This document shows positions 35,982 through 45,264 of a stretch of 64,000 nt of DNA, one piece after another. This DNA comes from Subsaximicrobium wynnwilliamsii. Lineage in GTDB: Bacteria > Bacteroidota > Bacteroidia > Flavobacteriales > Flavobacteriaceae. Location of the stretch: assembly GCF_007997225.1 (NCBI RefSeq), contig NZ_VORM01000003.1:124001-188000 (forward strand), written 5' to 3'. Position 1 is the first letter of the stretch; each line of letters opens with the position of its first letter. The notes under the pieces are model-generated. The model saw only the letters and a list, made by a program, of their open reading frames with translations. It searched no databases and had not been told where the DNA came from. Position numbers and translations under genes: made by a program.

Positions 35982-36602
35982 GCGTATGTCCTAATGACTC
36001 CTGCTTTAGAAACGCGACGCTTGCGCCTTTCCATTCCAGTAAATAAAGCAGCTTAACAGCACTGCTTATCGGGTTGATTTAAATCAATTGGAGAAAACAA
36101 GGACTACTAAAAATGCAGCCTTTATAGATATATCAAGGTAAACCTAGGCTTCTAACTGTATGCTTTATCTATTTTACTAGGGTATTTTAAAAAAAGGCAC
36201 GAGTGAGCCCAAAGTGAATGGCGTAAAATTCTCAAGATATGCGCTACCCACTGCGCTCCTTTTTTCGCTTTTCAATTCTTTGAATAATGGCGAATTCCCC
36301 CAAGCTATCATGTCAGTCCTATTTTTTGTGTAATCCAAGACATCTAGACTATTTGATAGTCAAAATGCATTTATAAATATGAAAACCGAGGTATTTTCAA
36401 TGTCAAGCAATAGGATCATACAAAATATAAAGGGAAATTATAAGCGCAATGGTTTTCTTTAATTGGCATTCACAGTACACTTGAAGCCTTTATGATACAA
36501 TCGCTTTAATTTCAGAAAATTAATTATTAAAATAATTTGCAAAAAAGCTTGCAGATAGCTAATTAATCCTATCTTTGTGCCTTAAATAATTTAATATATA
36601 TT
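35982..36602. other. 620-bp intergenic region upstream of the cold-shock gene
   Basis: No confident gene. A minus-strand frame at 36177-36311 (44 residues, containing FKELKSEKRSAVGSAYLENF) is the only coding-like stretch and might be a remnant. The right end holds the promoter of the cold-shock gene. Confidence 0.4.
36549..36577 (+). promoter_or_regulatory. TTG-N18-TATCTTTG promoter of the cold-shock gene
   Basis: TTG at 36549-36551 and TATCTTTG at 36570-36577 are 18 nt apart, a full match to the flavobacterial consensus. The ATG at 36603 follows about 25 nt later. Confidence 0.7.
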
Positions 36603-36794
36603 ATGAATAAAGGTACCGTAAAATTCTTCAACGATTCAAAAGGATTTGGATTTATTACTGAAGAAGGAAACAACAAAGAACATTTCGTACACATTTCTGG
36701 ACTTATCGATGAGGTTCGTGAAGGAGATGAAGTAGAATTTGAATTAACTGAAGGAAAAAAAGGATTGAACGCAATTAACGTAAAAGTTATATAA
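36603..36794 (+). CDS. Cold-shock domain protein (CspA family)
   Basis: A 63-residue OB-fold single-stranded nucleic acid-binding protein. RNP1 is KGFGFI (13-18) and RNP2 is HFVHIS (27-32). It acts as an RNA chaperone. The gene is monocistronic, with a well-formed promoter and a strong terminator, and the long upstream gap is compatible with regulation. Confidence 0.96.
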   Translation: MNKGTVKFFNDSKGFGFITEEGNNKEHFVHISGLIDEVREGDEVEFELTEGKKGLNAINVKVI

Positions 36795-36818
36795 TTTCGA
36801 TATTTTTTTGAAAAACTC

Positions 36819-36849
36819 AAAAGCCTTTCCAAACGGAAAGGCTTTTTTT
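36819..36849 (+). terminator. Terminator after the cold-shock gene
   Basis: Perfect 12-bp inverted repeat AAAAGCCTTTCC / GGAAAGGCTTTT with a 4-nt loop AAAC, followed by a T-run. Confidence 0.92.
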
Positions 36850-37317
36850 ATGTCCAATCCCCACTTCCAATTTAGGCTTGAGCGGCAAAAGATCACTGCT
36901 TAGTCCATTTAATGGTTTTTGCGCTTCAATACTTAACCATACTTAGACCCATTCAATGCAAGCTTAAGTTCTTCATCAAACTCTCCTAATTGTATATTCT
37001 AAACAAACCATAGTTTATGCTATGTAGACTTCAGGGCAAGCTAAGGACTATGTCCACAATTGGGAAGCATAAAATCATGAGATCATTCGTTTCAAAATAA
37101 TCTTAAAAATAAATTCAGGTAAACTTGTTGATGGCCAAGGTGGCAAAAGCCATGGCGTACCAATCCATTCTAAGATAGCTCTGAGCTTAAAGCATTCCAT
37201 TTTGGAACAAGGCCTTATGATATCTCGAGCAGACACTTAATATTCCTTCTAGTGCAGCGCTAAACCAAACTTTGAATCATTGACATTTGATCAAATGACT
37301 GTTGCGGATAAGCCTAA
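36850..37317. other. Intergenic region, nothing recognised
   Basis: About 470 bp between two terminators that point toward each other. I see no gene, RNA or repeat on either strand. Confidence 0.5.
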
Positions 37318-37355
37318 AACAAAAAACTCCGAAAACATGATGTCTTCGGAGTTTT
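37318..37355 (-). terminator. Terminator after yajC
   Basis: The arms AAAACTCCGAA (37323-37333) and TTCGGAGTTTT (37345-37355) pair perfectly and continue into a T-rich tract when read on the minus strand. Confidence 0.85.
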
Positions 37356-37374
37356 AATATGAATGCGTTACGTA

Positions 37375-37662
37375 TTATTTCACGGTAGCAGGCGTATTTA
37401 ATTTTTGGCTCATCTCCATGGAAATGGCAGAACGTTCAAATTTGATTTTACCAGCGAGTGTTTCAATCACACAGCTGCTATCTTTTTCATTTAAATCCAC
37501 TACCTTCCCATGAACACCGCTTTTGGTAATGACCTTATCACCCCTTTTTAGCGCTGCAGCAAATTTTTTCTCATTTTTAGCGCGTTTCATCTGTGGTGCG
37601 ATCATAAAAAAATACACAACAGCGAACATGCCTACGAAAGGTAAAATATCTCCTATTCCCAT
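37375..37662 (-). CDS. yajC: Preprotein translocase subunit YajC
   Basis: 95 residues with one N-terminal membrane helix (about 5-22, DILPFVGMFAVVYFFMIAPQ), then MKRAKNEKKFAAALKRGDKVITKSGVHGKVVDL, the family core. YajC associates with SecDF at the inner membrane. It is the last gene of the nusB-DUF1573-yajC set, 4 bp after DUF1573, with its own terminator. Confidence 0.95.
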   Translation of the reverse strand: MGIGDILPFVGMFAVVYFFMIAPQMKRAKNEKKFAAALKRGDKVITKSGVHGKVVDLNEKDSSCVIETLAGKIKFERSAISMEMSQKLNTPATVK

Positions 37663-37666
37663 AAAA

Positions 37667-38164
37667 TTATCTAACTTGCTTTATTGCGGCTGAACCTGCT
37701 TTGCTTACTGGAGCATTTGGATCTTTTTCAACAAACGCTTTGATTTTTACAGTTTCAGCACCTTTTTCGGTATTGGTGGTCAAGGTGATGGTTTTAGAAA
37801 CCTGATTGGTACCCTTACCATCGAATTTCACTGTAAACTCAGCAGATTCTCCAGGAGCCAATGGGTCTCTACTCCAATCTGAAGGCACTGTACACCCACA
37901 AGTACTTTTGATGTTGCTTACAACCAAGGGGGCATTGCCAGAGTTTGTGTATTTGAATACGGTTTGAACAGGCGTTCCATTGGCAATCGTGCCAAAGTCA
38001 TGTTCCGTTTCATCAAAATTAATTGTAGGAAAGTCACCTGCAGTTGCATCTCTTTCTGCAGCTGCTGCAACATTCTCTGAATTGATTTTTTGGGTTGCGT
38101 CTTCCTTACAAGATGTAAAAGCCACTAAACATAGTGCACTTAATCCTAAAATTGCTTTCTTCAT
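37667..38164 (-). CDS. DUF1573 domain lipoprotein
   Basis: 165 residues with a lipoprotein signal (MKKAILGLSALCLVAFTSC, Cys19). The mature part has the DUF1573 strand set, FDETEHDFGTIANGTPVQTVFKYTNSGNAPLVV and STCGCTVPSDWSRDPLAPGES, an Ig-like beta-sandwich. It is common next to yajC in Flavobacteriaceae, and the function is unknown. The spacing to yajC is 4 bp, so they are probably one transcript. Confidence 0.92.
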   Translation of the reverse strand: MKKAILGLSALCLVAFTSCKEDATQKINSENVAAAAERDATAGDFPTINFDETEHDFGTIANGTPVQTVFKYTNSGNAPLVVSNIKSTCGCTVPSDWSRDPLAPGESAEFTVKFDGKGTNQVSKTITLTTNTEKGAETVKIKAFVEKDPNAPVSKAGSAAIKQVR

Positions 38165-38287
38165 TTCTTTTGTATTTTGTTATTTAAATTTGAGAGGCTA
38201 AAAGTACTAATAATTTCAGTTAATTAAAATGTTTTAGTCTATTTCAAAGAAAACATTAACAGTCTCGTGTCCTTTAAAAAACCCGTT

Positions 38288-39232
38288 TTAAAGCAGGCCA
38301 CGCCCAATTTTGTTAAGTTTATCCTCAGCTTTATATTCCTTTACGATTTTATCCAATATGCCATTGATAAAATTACTACTCTTAGGCGTACTATATTCTT
38401 TAGCAATCTCCAAGTATTCGTTGATGGTAACCTTTACGGGAATGGACGGGAATTTATTGAATTCACAAATGGCCATTTGCATCAACACCCTGTCAATTAA
38501 TGTAATACGATCTGCATCCCAATTCTTGGTTTTGTTGAAAATCGCTTCCATAAATAATGCTTGGTTCAAAATGGTTTTTTTCAACAATTCCACGCCAAAA
38601 TCCCTGTCTTCTAAGTCCTTGAACAACTCTGGAGTAAATAATTTTCCGGTAGATTTTGGTTTTACCTTCTTCAAAAGTTTTAAAATGGTGGTATTGACCA
38701 CAGGCAGATCATCCAACCAGGTCAACCGCTTATCTTCAAAGAAATCGTAGAGTTTATCGTTTGGTGCAATGATTTCAGTAAAAATATCAATCACAAAAAG
38801 TTTGTCTTCATGAAACGTAGATGTTTTTGTAGACATGTACTCTTTGTAAAGATCGCTTTCCAAAAGGGCCTTAAAAAGTATATCCACATATTCAAAATCC
38901 AAATACCAAAGATTGACTTTTTGGTTATCCAATACGTCGTCTAAAGCTTCGTTGTTTTTGAGTAACTGCAAGACTTCATTGTTGACAAATTTCAAATTGG
39001 GGTTTTTCTCGTCTTTGGTCGCCAAGTGTTTTTTTTGGGACTTTTCGAGATGATCTTCTGCTTTTTTCTGCAACTCCAACAAAAGGGATAGCTGGGCAAT
39101 GTAAAGGTCATACATGCTATTCAAACTTTGAAGCAAGAATTTTTCATTGACCCTAATATCATCGCTTTCGCTCCCTTGGGAAGCGTAAAGGGCTTGCATT
39201 ACTTTAATACGAATGTGGCGTCTATTTAACAT
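38288..39232 (-). CDS. nusB: Transcription antitermination factor NusB (long form)
   Basis: 314 residues starting MLNRRHIRIKVMQALYASQG, the canonical NusB start. The C-terminal third has the helical NusB core, with DRVLMQMAICEFNKFPSIPVKVTINEYLEIAKEYSTPKSSNFINGILDK. NusB binds boxA RNA with S10 in rRNA antitermination. The protein is about twice the length of E. coli NusB because of a Lys-rich insertion, a pattern usual in Bacteroidota. A start at 39271 is possible but lacks the family sequence. Confidence 0.9.
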   Translation of the reverse strand: MLNRRHIRIKVMQALYASQGSESDDIRVNEKFLLQSLNSMYDLYIAQLSLLLELQKKAEDHLEKSQKKHLATKDEKNPNLKFVNNEVLQLLKNNEALDDVLDNQKVNLWYLDFEYVDILFKALLESDLYKEYMSTKTSTFHEDKLFVIDIFTEIIAPNDKLYDFFEDKRLTWLDDLPVVNTTILKLLKKVKPKSTGKLFTPELFKDLEDRDFGVELLKKTILNQALFMEAIFNKTKNWDADRITLIDRVLMQMAICEFNKFPSIPVKVTINEYLEIAKEYSTPKSSNFINGILDKIVKEYKAEDKLNKIGRGLL

Positions 39233-39303
39233 GCTTACAAAGAACTTATAAAATGATAAAGCGAAATGCACAACTTGGTTTTCAGGCTGCTTATTTCGCT
39301 TTG

Positions 39304-39311
39304 CAAAAGTA
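39304..39311 (-). promoter_or_regulatory. -7 box for nusB
   Basis: On the minus strand TACTTTTG matches TAnnTTTG and lies about 71 nt before the nusB start. Confidence 0.5.
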
Positions 39312-39356
39312 ATACTATTTTATAAAAACCAAATCAATAAAGCTTGGCTTTGTCAT

Positions 39357-40460
39357 TTATTTTGACTGTTCGCGTTTTCGCTTCTCAATGCGCTCTTTCG
39401 CGATGTTCATTGCAGCAACTTGCGTTGTCACATTATTGGATTCTGCTCGGTTGAAAATATCCAAGGTTGTGTTGTAGATATTTTCGGTCTTACGCATGAT
39501 TTCCTGCTTATCGTAATTCTCAAGTTCTGCATACACATTGATGATGCCTCCTGCATTGATTAAAAAATCTGGTGCGTAAAGAATGTTCTTTTTCTTCAAC
39601 ATATTACCATGTCTCACTTCATCTTCCAATTGATTATTGGCTGCTCCCGCGATGATGGAGGCTTGGAGTTTATTAATGGTACTGTCATTGATGGTAGCAC
39701 CAAGTGCACAAGGCGAGTAAATGTCCATTTTTTCTGAATAGAGATCATTTCCGCCATAAATGGTCACATCGTATTTGGAGCGCACTTCTTCCAATCGTTC
39801 TTGATTGATGTCTGAAATGGTGACTTTGGCACCTTCATTCAATAGGTTTTCTATCAAGGCTTCGCCCACATGGCCAATGCCTTGAACGTATACAGATTTA
39901 TCCTCAAGCACATCGCTGCCATACTTGAATTTAGCAGCTGCCTTCATGCCCATAAAAACGCCATAGGCTGTGATTGGTGAAGGATTTCCTGCACCACCCT
40001 TACTTTCCGAAATACCGGTAACATAAGGCGTCACTTCCCTAACAATGTCCATATCCTCGGTGTTCATCCCTACGTCTTCAGCAGTGATGTATTTACCGCT
40101 AAGCGAATGCACGAACTCCCCAAACCGTCTCATCAGCTCGGGCGTTTTTTGGGTTTTGGCGTCACCAATGATCACTGCTTTACCACCACCAAGGTTTAAT
40201 CCTGTAATGGCCGATTTAAATGTCATGCCGCGCGACAAGCGCAAGACGTCATTGAGGGCTTCCCACTCATTGCTGTAATTCCACATTCGTGTACCCCCTA
40301 AAGCAGGTCCCAAAACTGTATTGTGAATACCAATTATTGCTTTTAAACCAGTATCTTTGTCGTTGCAAAAAACAATTTGCTCATGATTATCAAAGGACAT
40401 TTGTCCAAAAACAGGATCCATTTTAGTGAGCTCCTTAGTACTTATTACTTCTGATGTCAT
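39357..40460 (-). CDS. Leucine/valine-type amino acid dehydrogenase
   Basis: A 367-residue Glu/Leu/Phe/Val dehydrogenase that deaminates a branched-chain amino acid with NAD. The nucleotide and substrate region has ALGGTRMWNY, ITGLNLGGGKAVIIGD (catalytic-site lysine) and AEDVGMNTEDM, and the Rossmann part has VYVQGIGHVGEALIENLL. A start at 40460 (MTSEVIST) is preferred over 40511. Leucine dehydrogenase is the most likely type by length. It is divergent from the ABC exporter. Confidence 0.9.
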   Translation of the reverse strand: MTSEVISTKELTKMDPVFGQMSFDNHEQIVFCNDKDTGLKAIIGIHNTVLGPALGGTRMWNYSNEWEALNDVLRLSRGMTFKSAITGLNLGGGKAVIIGDAKTQKTPELMRRFGEFVHSLSGKYITAEDVGMNTEDMDIVREVTPYVTGISESKGGAGNPSPITAYGVFMGMKAAAKFKYGSDVLEDKSVYVQGIGHVGEALIENLLNEGAKVTISDINQERLEEVRSKYDVTIYGGNDLYSEKMDIYSPCALGATINDSTINKLQASIIAGAANNQLEDEVRHGNMLKKKNILYAPDFLINAGGIINVYAELENYDKQEIMRKTENIYNTTLDIFNRAESNNVTTQVAAMNIAKERIEKRKREQSK

Positions 40461-40508
40461 TTCTATTTGAATTAAAGATCTACTTGTGATTTTTTTAAAA
40501 TCAGCCCA

Positions 40509-40516
40509 CAAAAGTA
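40509..40516 (-). promoter_or_regulatory. -7 box for the amino acid dehydrogenase
   Basis: On the minus strand TACTTTTG matches TAnnTTTG, about 48 nt before the start codon at 40460. Confidence 0.5.
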
Positions 40517-40589
40517 ACGGAATATTAAGGCATTTACAAAAAATTACAGGTCAATATGATAATCTCATAAAAGAACCGCTGAATTAAAC

Positions 40590-42347
40590 ATGAAGGAATT
40601 AAAACACATCAACAAATACTTTTATAAATATAGGTTTCAACTATTGTTAGGTATATTGATTACTATTGTGGCAAAGGTCTTTGCGCTGTTCACGCCAAGG
40701 CTGATTGGCAATGCTGTCACTACGATTTCACACGCCATTAAAGGAACCATCACCACAGAAACTTTTAGGCACGATTTAGGTCAAAGTATACTGTACCTCA
40801 TTGGGGCAGCCGTTGTAGCAGGAATTCTAACCTTTTTTATGCGCCAAACCATTATCAATGTATCTCGATATATTGAGTTTGACCTAAAGAACGAAGTTTA
40901 CCAACAGTATCAAAACCTCTCGCTAAACTTTTATAAATCCAATAAAACTGGTGATTTGATAAATCGCATTAGTGAAGATGTGGGTAAAGTGCGAAACTAC
41001 ACAGGGCCTGCTATAATGTACACCATCAACATGATCACCTTATTTGGCGTTGCGTTTATTTATATGTTCAACACTGCTCCTAGCTTGACATTGTATACTA
41101 TTCTTCCTTTACCAGTTTTATCCTTTATAGTTTATAAATTGAGTGCAGTGATCAACAAACGCAGTAGAATTGTACAGGAGTACCTTTCGACCCTGTCGGC
41201 CTATACTCAAGAATCCTTTAGTGGCATTTCTGTGATCAAATCCTATGGGATTGAGACCCAAAATTACGCTGAGTTCAACACGCTCTCTACTGAAAGTAAA
41301 GAGAAGCAAATTGACTTGGCGAAAGTACAGGCGCTATTTTTCCCTTCTATGATCCTACTCATTGGGGTTAGTAATATATTGGTGGCCTATGTTGGTGGTG
41401 TTCAATACATGAACGGACAAATAGCGGAATTGGGGACCATTGCTGAGTTTTTGATCTATGTCAATATGCTTACTTGGCCAGTCGCCACTGTGGGTTGGGT
41501 CACCAATTTGGTGCAACAGGCCGAAGCCTCGCAAAAACGCATCAATGAGTTTTTAAAGGAAGTGCCTGAAATTAAAAATCACACCAACACACAAACCCCC
41601 ATTAAAGGAAGGATCGCTTTTGAAAACGTGACCTTTATCTATTCCGATACTAACATACAAGCCTTGACCGATGTGAATTTTACTTTGGAAAAAGGCGAAA
41701 CGCTTGCCATCTTGGGAAAAACTGGATCTGGTAAATCAACCATACTGGATTTGATTGGACGCTTGTATGACGTACAGAAAGGCAGTATTAAAATAGATGA
41801 CCGCATCATTGACCAAATCAACCTCAAAAATTTAAGGGATAACATTGGCTATGTGCCACAAGATGCGTTTTTGTTTTCTGATACTATTAAGAATAACATC
41901 ATGTTTGGCAAGGAAGACGCCACGGAAGACGAAGTGATTGAAGCTGCCAAAAATGCCAGTGTGCACAAAAACATAATGAAATTCAATAAGGCTTACAACA
42001 CCAAATTGGGTGAACGTGGCATCACGCTTTCTGGAGGCCAAAAACAAAGAATCTCTATCGCCAGGGCACTTATCAAAGCTCCAGAAATCATGTTATTTGA
42101 CGATTGCCTCTCTGCAGTGGATACTGAAACGGAGGAAAAAATCTTGAACAACCTGCGAACTGTTTCCGACGGAAAAACCACAATTATTGTAAGCCATAGG
42201 GTTTCTTCAGCTAAAAATGCAGATAAAATCATAGTTTTGAGCGAAGGTAAGATCATCCAAACAGGAACACATGAGAGTCTTATTGACAAAGACGGGTATT
42301 ACAGAGACCTTTACCTCAAACAACTCAGCACAAAAGAAATGGAGTAA
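40590..42347 (+). CDS. ABC exporter half-transporter (permease-ATPase)
   Basis: 585 residues: a six-helix type IV exporter transmembrane domain (about 1-310) fused to an ATPase. Walker A is GKTGSGKST (about 375-383), the signature is LSGGQKQR, Walker B is IMLFDDCLSAVD and the H-loop is IIVSHR. It works as a dimer to export lipids, drugs or peptides; the substrate is unknown. It stands next to the PUR protein on the same strand with a 68-bp gap. Confidence 0.93.
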   Translation: MKELKHINKYFYKYRFQLLLGILITIVAKVFALFTPRLIGNAVTTISHAIKGTITTETFRHDLGQSILYLIGAAVVAGILTFFMRQTIINVSRYIEFDLKNEVYQQYQNLSLNFYKSNKTGDLINRISEDVGKVRNYTGPAIMYTINMITLFGVAFIYMFNTAPSLTLYTILPLPVLSFIVYKLSAVINKRSRIVQEYLSTLSAYTQESFSGISVIKSYGIETQNYAEFNTLSTESKEKQIDLAKVQALFFPSMILLIGVSNILVAYVGGVQYMNGQIAELGTIAEFLIYVNMLTWPVATVGWVTNLVQQAEASQKRINEFLKEVPEIKNHTNTQTPIKGRIAFENVTFIYSDTNIQALTDVNFTLEKGETLAILGKTGSGKSTILDLIGRLYDVQKGSIKIDDRIIDQINLKNLRDNIGYVPQDAFLFSDTIKNNIMFGKEDATEDEVIEAAKNASVHKNIMKFNKAYNTKLGERGITLSGGQKQRISIARALIKAPEIMLFDDCLSAVDTETEEKILNNLRTVSDGKTTIIVSHRVSSAKNADKIIVLSEGKIIQTGTHESLIDKDGYYRDLYLKQLSTKEME

Positions 42348-42415
42348 ATTGTTGCTTACTATAATTATTTTTAGGATTTTTGAGGTCATAACCTATTAAT
42401 ATTTAAAACGCAGTT

Positions 42416-42817
42416 ATGAGTGATTACGAAAGGATGGATAAAGAGGAAATTTTCTCTAAAGTATTAAGAGCAGGCAGAAGAACCTATTTCTTTGATGTAA
42501 GATCTACAAAAGCTGGAGATTACTATTTGACAATTACTGAAAGTAAGAAATTCACCAACGATGATGGTTCCTTTCATTATAAGAAGCATAAAATCTACTT
42601 GTACAAGGAAGATTTTACGGAATTTAATGAGATATTGAAGGAAATGACCGATTATATCATCGATGAGAAAGGTGGTGAAGTCATAAGCGAGCGTCACCAA
42701 AAGGACTTCAAAAAGGAGGAATACAATGATACAAACACTCCGGATGAAGCAGATGATGCTTCGGAAAACAAGGCTTCAGCAGATAAATTCACGAATATCA
42801 GTTTTGACGATATCTAA
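42416..42817 (+). CDS. DUF3276 / PUR-domain nucleic acid-binding protein
   Basis: 133 residues with a conserved core YFFDVRSTKAGDYYLTITESKKF and KHKIYLYKEDFTEFNEILKEM, and an acidic tail (DEADDASENKAS). Bacterial members (such as Borrelia BpuR) have the PUR fold and bind single-stranded DNA and RNA, so a post-transcriptional regulatory role is likely. The gene is monocistronic or follows the exporter, and ends in a strong terminator. Confidence 0.9.
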   Translation: MSDYERMDKEEIFSKVLRAGRRTYFFDVRSTKAGDYYLTITESKKFTNDDGSFHYKKHKIYLYKEDFTEFNEILKEMTDYIIDEKGGEVISERHQKDFKKEEYNDTNTPDEADDASENKASADKFTNISFDDI

Positions 42818-42830
42818 TCAAAACACGATT

Positions 42831-42876
42831 GCATAAAAAAACCGTTACATGTATCATGTAACGGTTTTTTTTATGC
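42831..42876. terminator. Bidirectional terminator between PUR protein and response regulator
   Basis: A near-perfect hairpin of about 21 bp per arm (left arm 42831-42851, loop TAT, right arm 42855-42876) with T-tracts on both sides. It ends the PUR transcript and, on the minus strand, the response-regulator transcript. Confidence 0.93.
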
Positions 42877-42886
42877 AAACTATGGC

Positions 42887-43615
42887 CTATTCATCAGAGT
42901 CACTGGCCTCTTGATTGTGTATAACCAATCTAAACCCTTCGCCATGAATATTGAGAATCTCTACCTCCTCATCTAACTTGAGATACTTCCTCAGTTTAGC
43001 GATGTAAACATCCATACTTCTAGACGTGAAATAATTGTCATCTCTCCAGATTTTGGTAAGCGCCAGTTCACGTGGCATTAAATCGTTTTCATGAAGTGCC
43101 AGCATACGCAGCAATTCATTTTCCTTGGGTGACAACTTAATTGGATCCTTGCCATCAAACTTAAGAAAGCGCAGTTTAGAATTGAGATCAAATCTACCGA
43201 TCTTGAACTCAAATTGCTTACTATCAGCAATGGAGTCGGTGGCTTTTCTTTGTATAATGGCCTTGATTTTCATCAATAGCACTTCACTGTCAAAGGGCTT
43301 ATTGAGATAATCGTCTGCTCCTACTTTGTAGCCTTTGAGCACATCTTCCTTCATCGCTTTTGCAGTCAAGAAAATAATAGGCACATCGGCATTTTTTTCA
43401 CGAATCTCTTTAGCTAAAGTAAAGCCATCCTTATATGGCATCATGACGTCCAGGATACAGAGGTCAAAATCATCCTTCTTGAACTTTTCAAAGCCTTCCA
43501 TACCGTTTTTGGCATGGACTACATCGTAGTCATTCATATTCAAATAGTCTTTTAAGACCGTTCCAAAGTTGGGATCATCTTCTACTAAGAGTATTTTTTT
43601 ATTTTGTTCTTCCAT
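42887..43615 (-). CDS. OmpR-family response regulator
   Basis: 242 residues. The receiver domain (about 1-120) has the phospho-acceptor Asp56 in LCILDVMMPYKDGF and the Thr/Lys pair in FLTAKAMKED. A winged-helix DNA-binding domain follows (about 140-235: KLSPKENELLRMLA, RSMDVYIAKLRKYL). It follows the histidine kinase gene by 3 bp and is certainly its partner. The closest described pair is RprX/RprY of Bacteroides, suggested by the architecture but not verified. Confidence 0.95.
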   Translation of the reverse strand: MEEQNKKILLVEDDPNFGTVLKDYLNMNDYDVVHAKNGMEGFEKFKKDDFDLCILDVMMPYKDGFTLAKEIREKNADVPIIFLTAKAMKEDVLKGYKVGADDYLNKPFDSEVLLMKIKAIIQRKATDSIADSKQFEFKIGRFDLNSKLRFLKFDGKDPIKLSPKENELLRMLALHENDLMPRELALTKIWRDDNYFTSRSMDVYIAKLRKYLKLDEEVEILNIHGEGFRLVIHNQEASDSDE

Positions 43616-43618
43616 AAT

Positions 43619-45193
43619 TTAAGATATTAACGGCAGTTTGATTGTAAAGGTACTACCTTTTCCTTTTTCACTTTCTACTGATATATGACCTTGATGGTCG
43701 TCTATTATTCGTTTTACATAAGCCAGACCTAAGCCGTGACCTTTAACATTATGCACATTGCCGGTGTGTTCGCGATAAAATTTCTCAAACACGCGCTTCT
43801 GCACTTGTTTGCTCATCCCGTTCCCTTGGTCAATGATTTTCAACAATATGCTGTTACCCACATTTTCTGTATACACATCAATTTTGGGCGGCTCCTCACT
43901 ATACTTAATGGCATTGTCAAGCACATTCACGATCACATTTGTGAAATGGGTCTCATTTGCCAACACGGTGCTACGTTCGGCTTCCAAATGTGAATGTACA
44001 AAACCCTGTCTATCTTCAACAATCAACTCTACATGCATGATGGCATCTTCAATAAGACTATGTAAGTCTTCCCTGTCCTTATTGATGTTGAGTTCATTTT
44101 TCTCTAATTTTGAGATTCGCAGTACATTTTCGACTTGGGCATGCATGCGTTTATTTTCGTCTTTGATCATTTTCAAATAACGCATCACTTTTTCTTGATC
44201 ACCAATGATCTTCGGGTTTTTTATTGAATCCAAAGCTAAATTGATAGTCGCAATGGGCGTTTTGAACTCGTGGGTCATGTTATTGATGAAGTCGGTCTTG
44301 ATTTGTGAGATCTGTCGCTGTCTTATCAATTGGTAAATGGCACTGGAATAGGCCAGAATAATGATGGATGTAAAGATGATCGACAAAACAATCATACCCA
44401 GGATCGAAGATAATAAATAACCTTTTCGCTCAGGAAAATCAACATATAGGTTATAATCACTTTGATTGTTATTATCCAAAAAAACTGGAACACCGATGGT
44501 CGATTCAGGCTTTAGATTAAAATCTTCAGATTGTATTTTAGTTGATAAATCCCTATCGTATATCGCAAACTGAAATGGCGTGTTTATGCCGCTGTTTGTC
44601 AACTGATTGCTCAATAATTTTGAAACCGCATCGGTTGTGATTCTTTTGTAAATAGGAATGTTCTTGTAGCGTTCGCGGTAGACCGATTTGTAAACAGCTT
44701 TACCTATATCGTCCAAGGTATTATAACCACTGTATTTTTTAATGGGCTTGATATCAATAGTACCATCGATATCGGTTTTTTGAAACACCTGGGTTTCACT
44801 AATATTGCTAAACCTGCTAACATTAATACTGTCTGCACCTATGTCAAAGAACAAAGAAGGCACTTTAAAGCTTTCCTCAGAAATGGCGTTTTTAAACACT
44901 GTATATTGATCGGTACTCTCATCATAGGTATTAAAGACCAACCGTTGTTTTATCTCTGTGGAATCTGGATTGATCCCATCATCAATAATTTGCTGATAGA
45001 GCTTATCATAGCTCAGTAATTCTTGATTTTCAATGGCTTTGGAAACTAAACTCAAAGATCGTTTTACATTTAAAGTAAACTGTTTCTCTTCGTTTTCGAG
45101 GGTGTTGTTGATGAAGTAAGCTTGAACAAAAATGATACCTATTAGGGATAAACTCATTAGTATTACCAACAAAATGAATAGCCTTTTCCTCAT
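43619..45193 (-). CDS. Sensor histidine kinase
   Basis: 524 residues. Two membrane helices (about 5-30 and 260-285) flank a periplasmic sensor domain of about 230 residues. The HisKA dimerisation motif THEFKTPIATI has the phospho-histidine near 307, and the ATPase has NVLDNAIKYSEEPP (N box), DQGNGMS (G1) and GHGLGLAYVKR (G2). The gene is co-transcribed with the response regulator. The sensed signal is unknown. Confidence 0.95.
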   Translation of the reverse strand: MRKRLFILLVILMSLSLIGIIFVQAYFINNTLENEEKQFTLNVKRSLSLVSKAIENQELLSYDKLYQQIIDDGINPDSTEIKQRLVFNTYDESTDQYTVFKNAISEESFKVPSLFFDIGADSINVSRFSNISETQVFQKTDIDGTIDIKPIKKYSGYNTLDDIGKAVYKSVYRERYKNIPIYKRITTDAVSKLLSNQLTNSGINTPFQFAIYDRDLSTKIQSEDFNLKPESTIGVPVFLDNNNQSDYNLYVDFPERKGYLLSSILGMIVLSIIFTSIIILAYSSAIYQLIRQRQISQIKTDFINNMTHEFKTPIATINLALDSIKNPKIIGDQEKVMRYLKMIKDENKRMHAQVENVLRISKLEKNELNINKDREDLHSLIEDAIMHVELIVEDRQGFVHSHLEAERSTVLANETHFTNVIVNVLDNAIKYSEEPPKIDVYTENVGNSILLKIIDQGNGMSKQVQKRVFEKFYREHTGNVHNVKGHGLGLAYVKRIIDDHQGHISVESEKGKGSTFTIKLPLIS

Positions 45194-45197
45194 TAGC

Positions 45198-45205
45198 CAA
45201 ATTTA
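45198..45205 (-). promoter_or_regulatory. -7 box 4 nt before the histidine kinase start
   Basis: On the minus strand TAAATTTG ends 4 nt before the ATG at 45193. A TTG lies 16 nt upstream of it (one short of the usual range). The predicted transcript would begin at or within the start codon, so it may be leaderless. Confidence 0.5.
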
Positions 45206-45264
45206 ACATTTTAACATTTAGCAAAGAGTTCCTTTAACCTTACATTAACAAAAGCCCAAAATTG

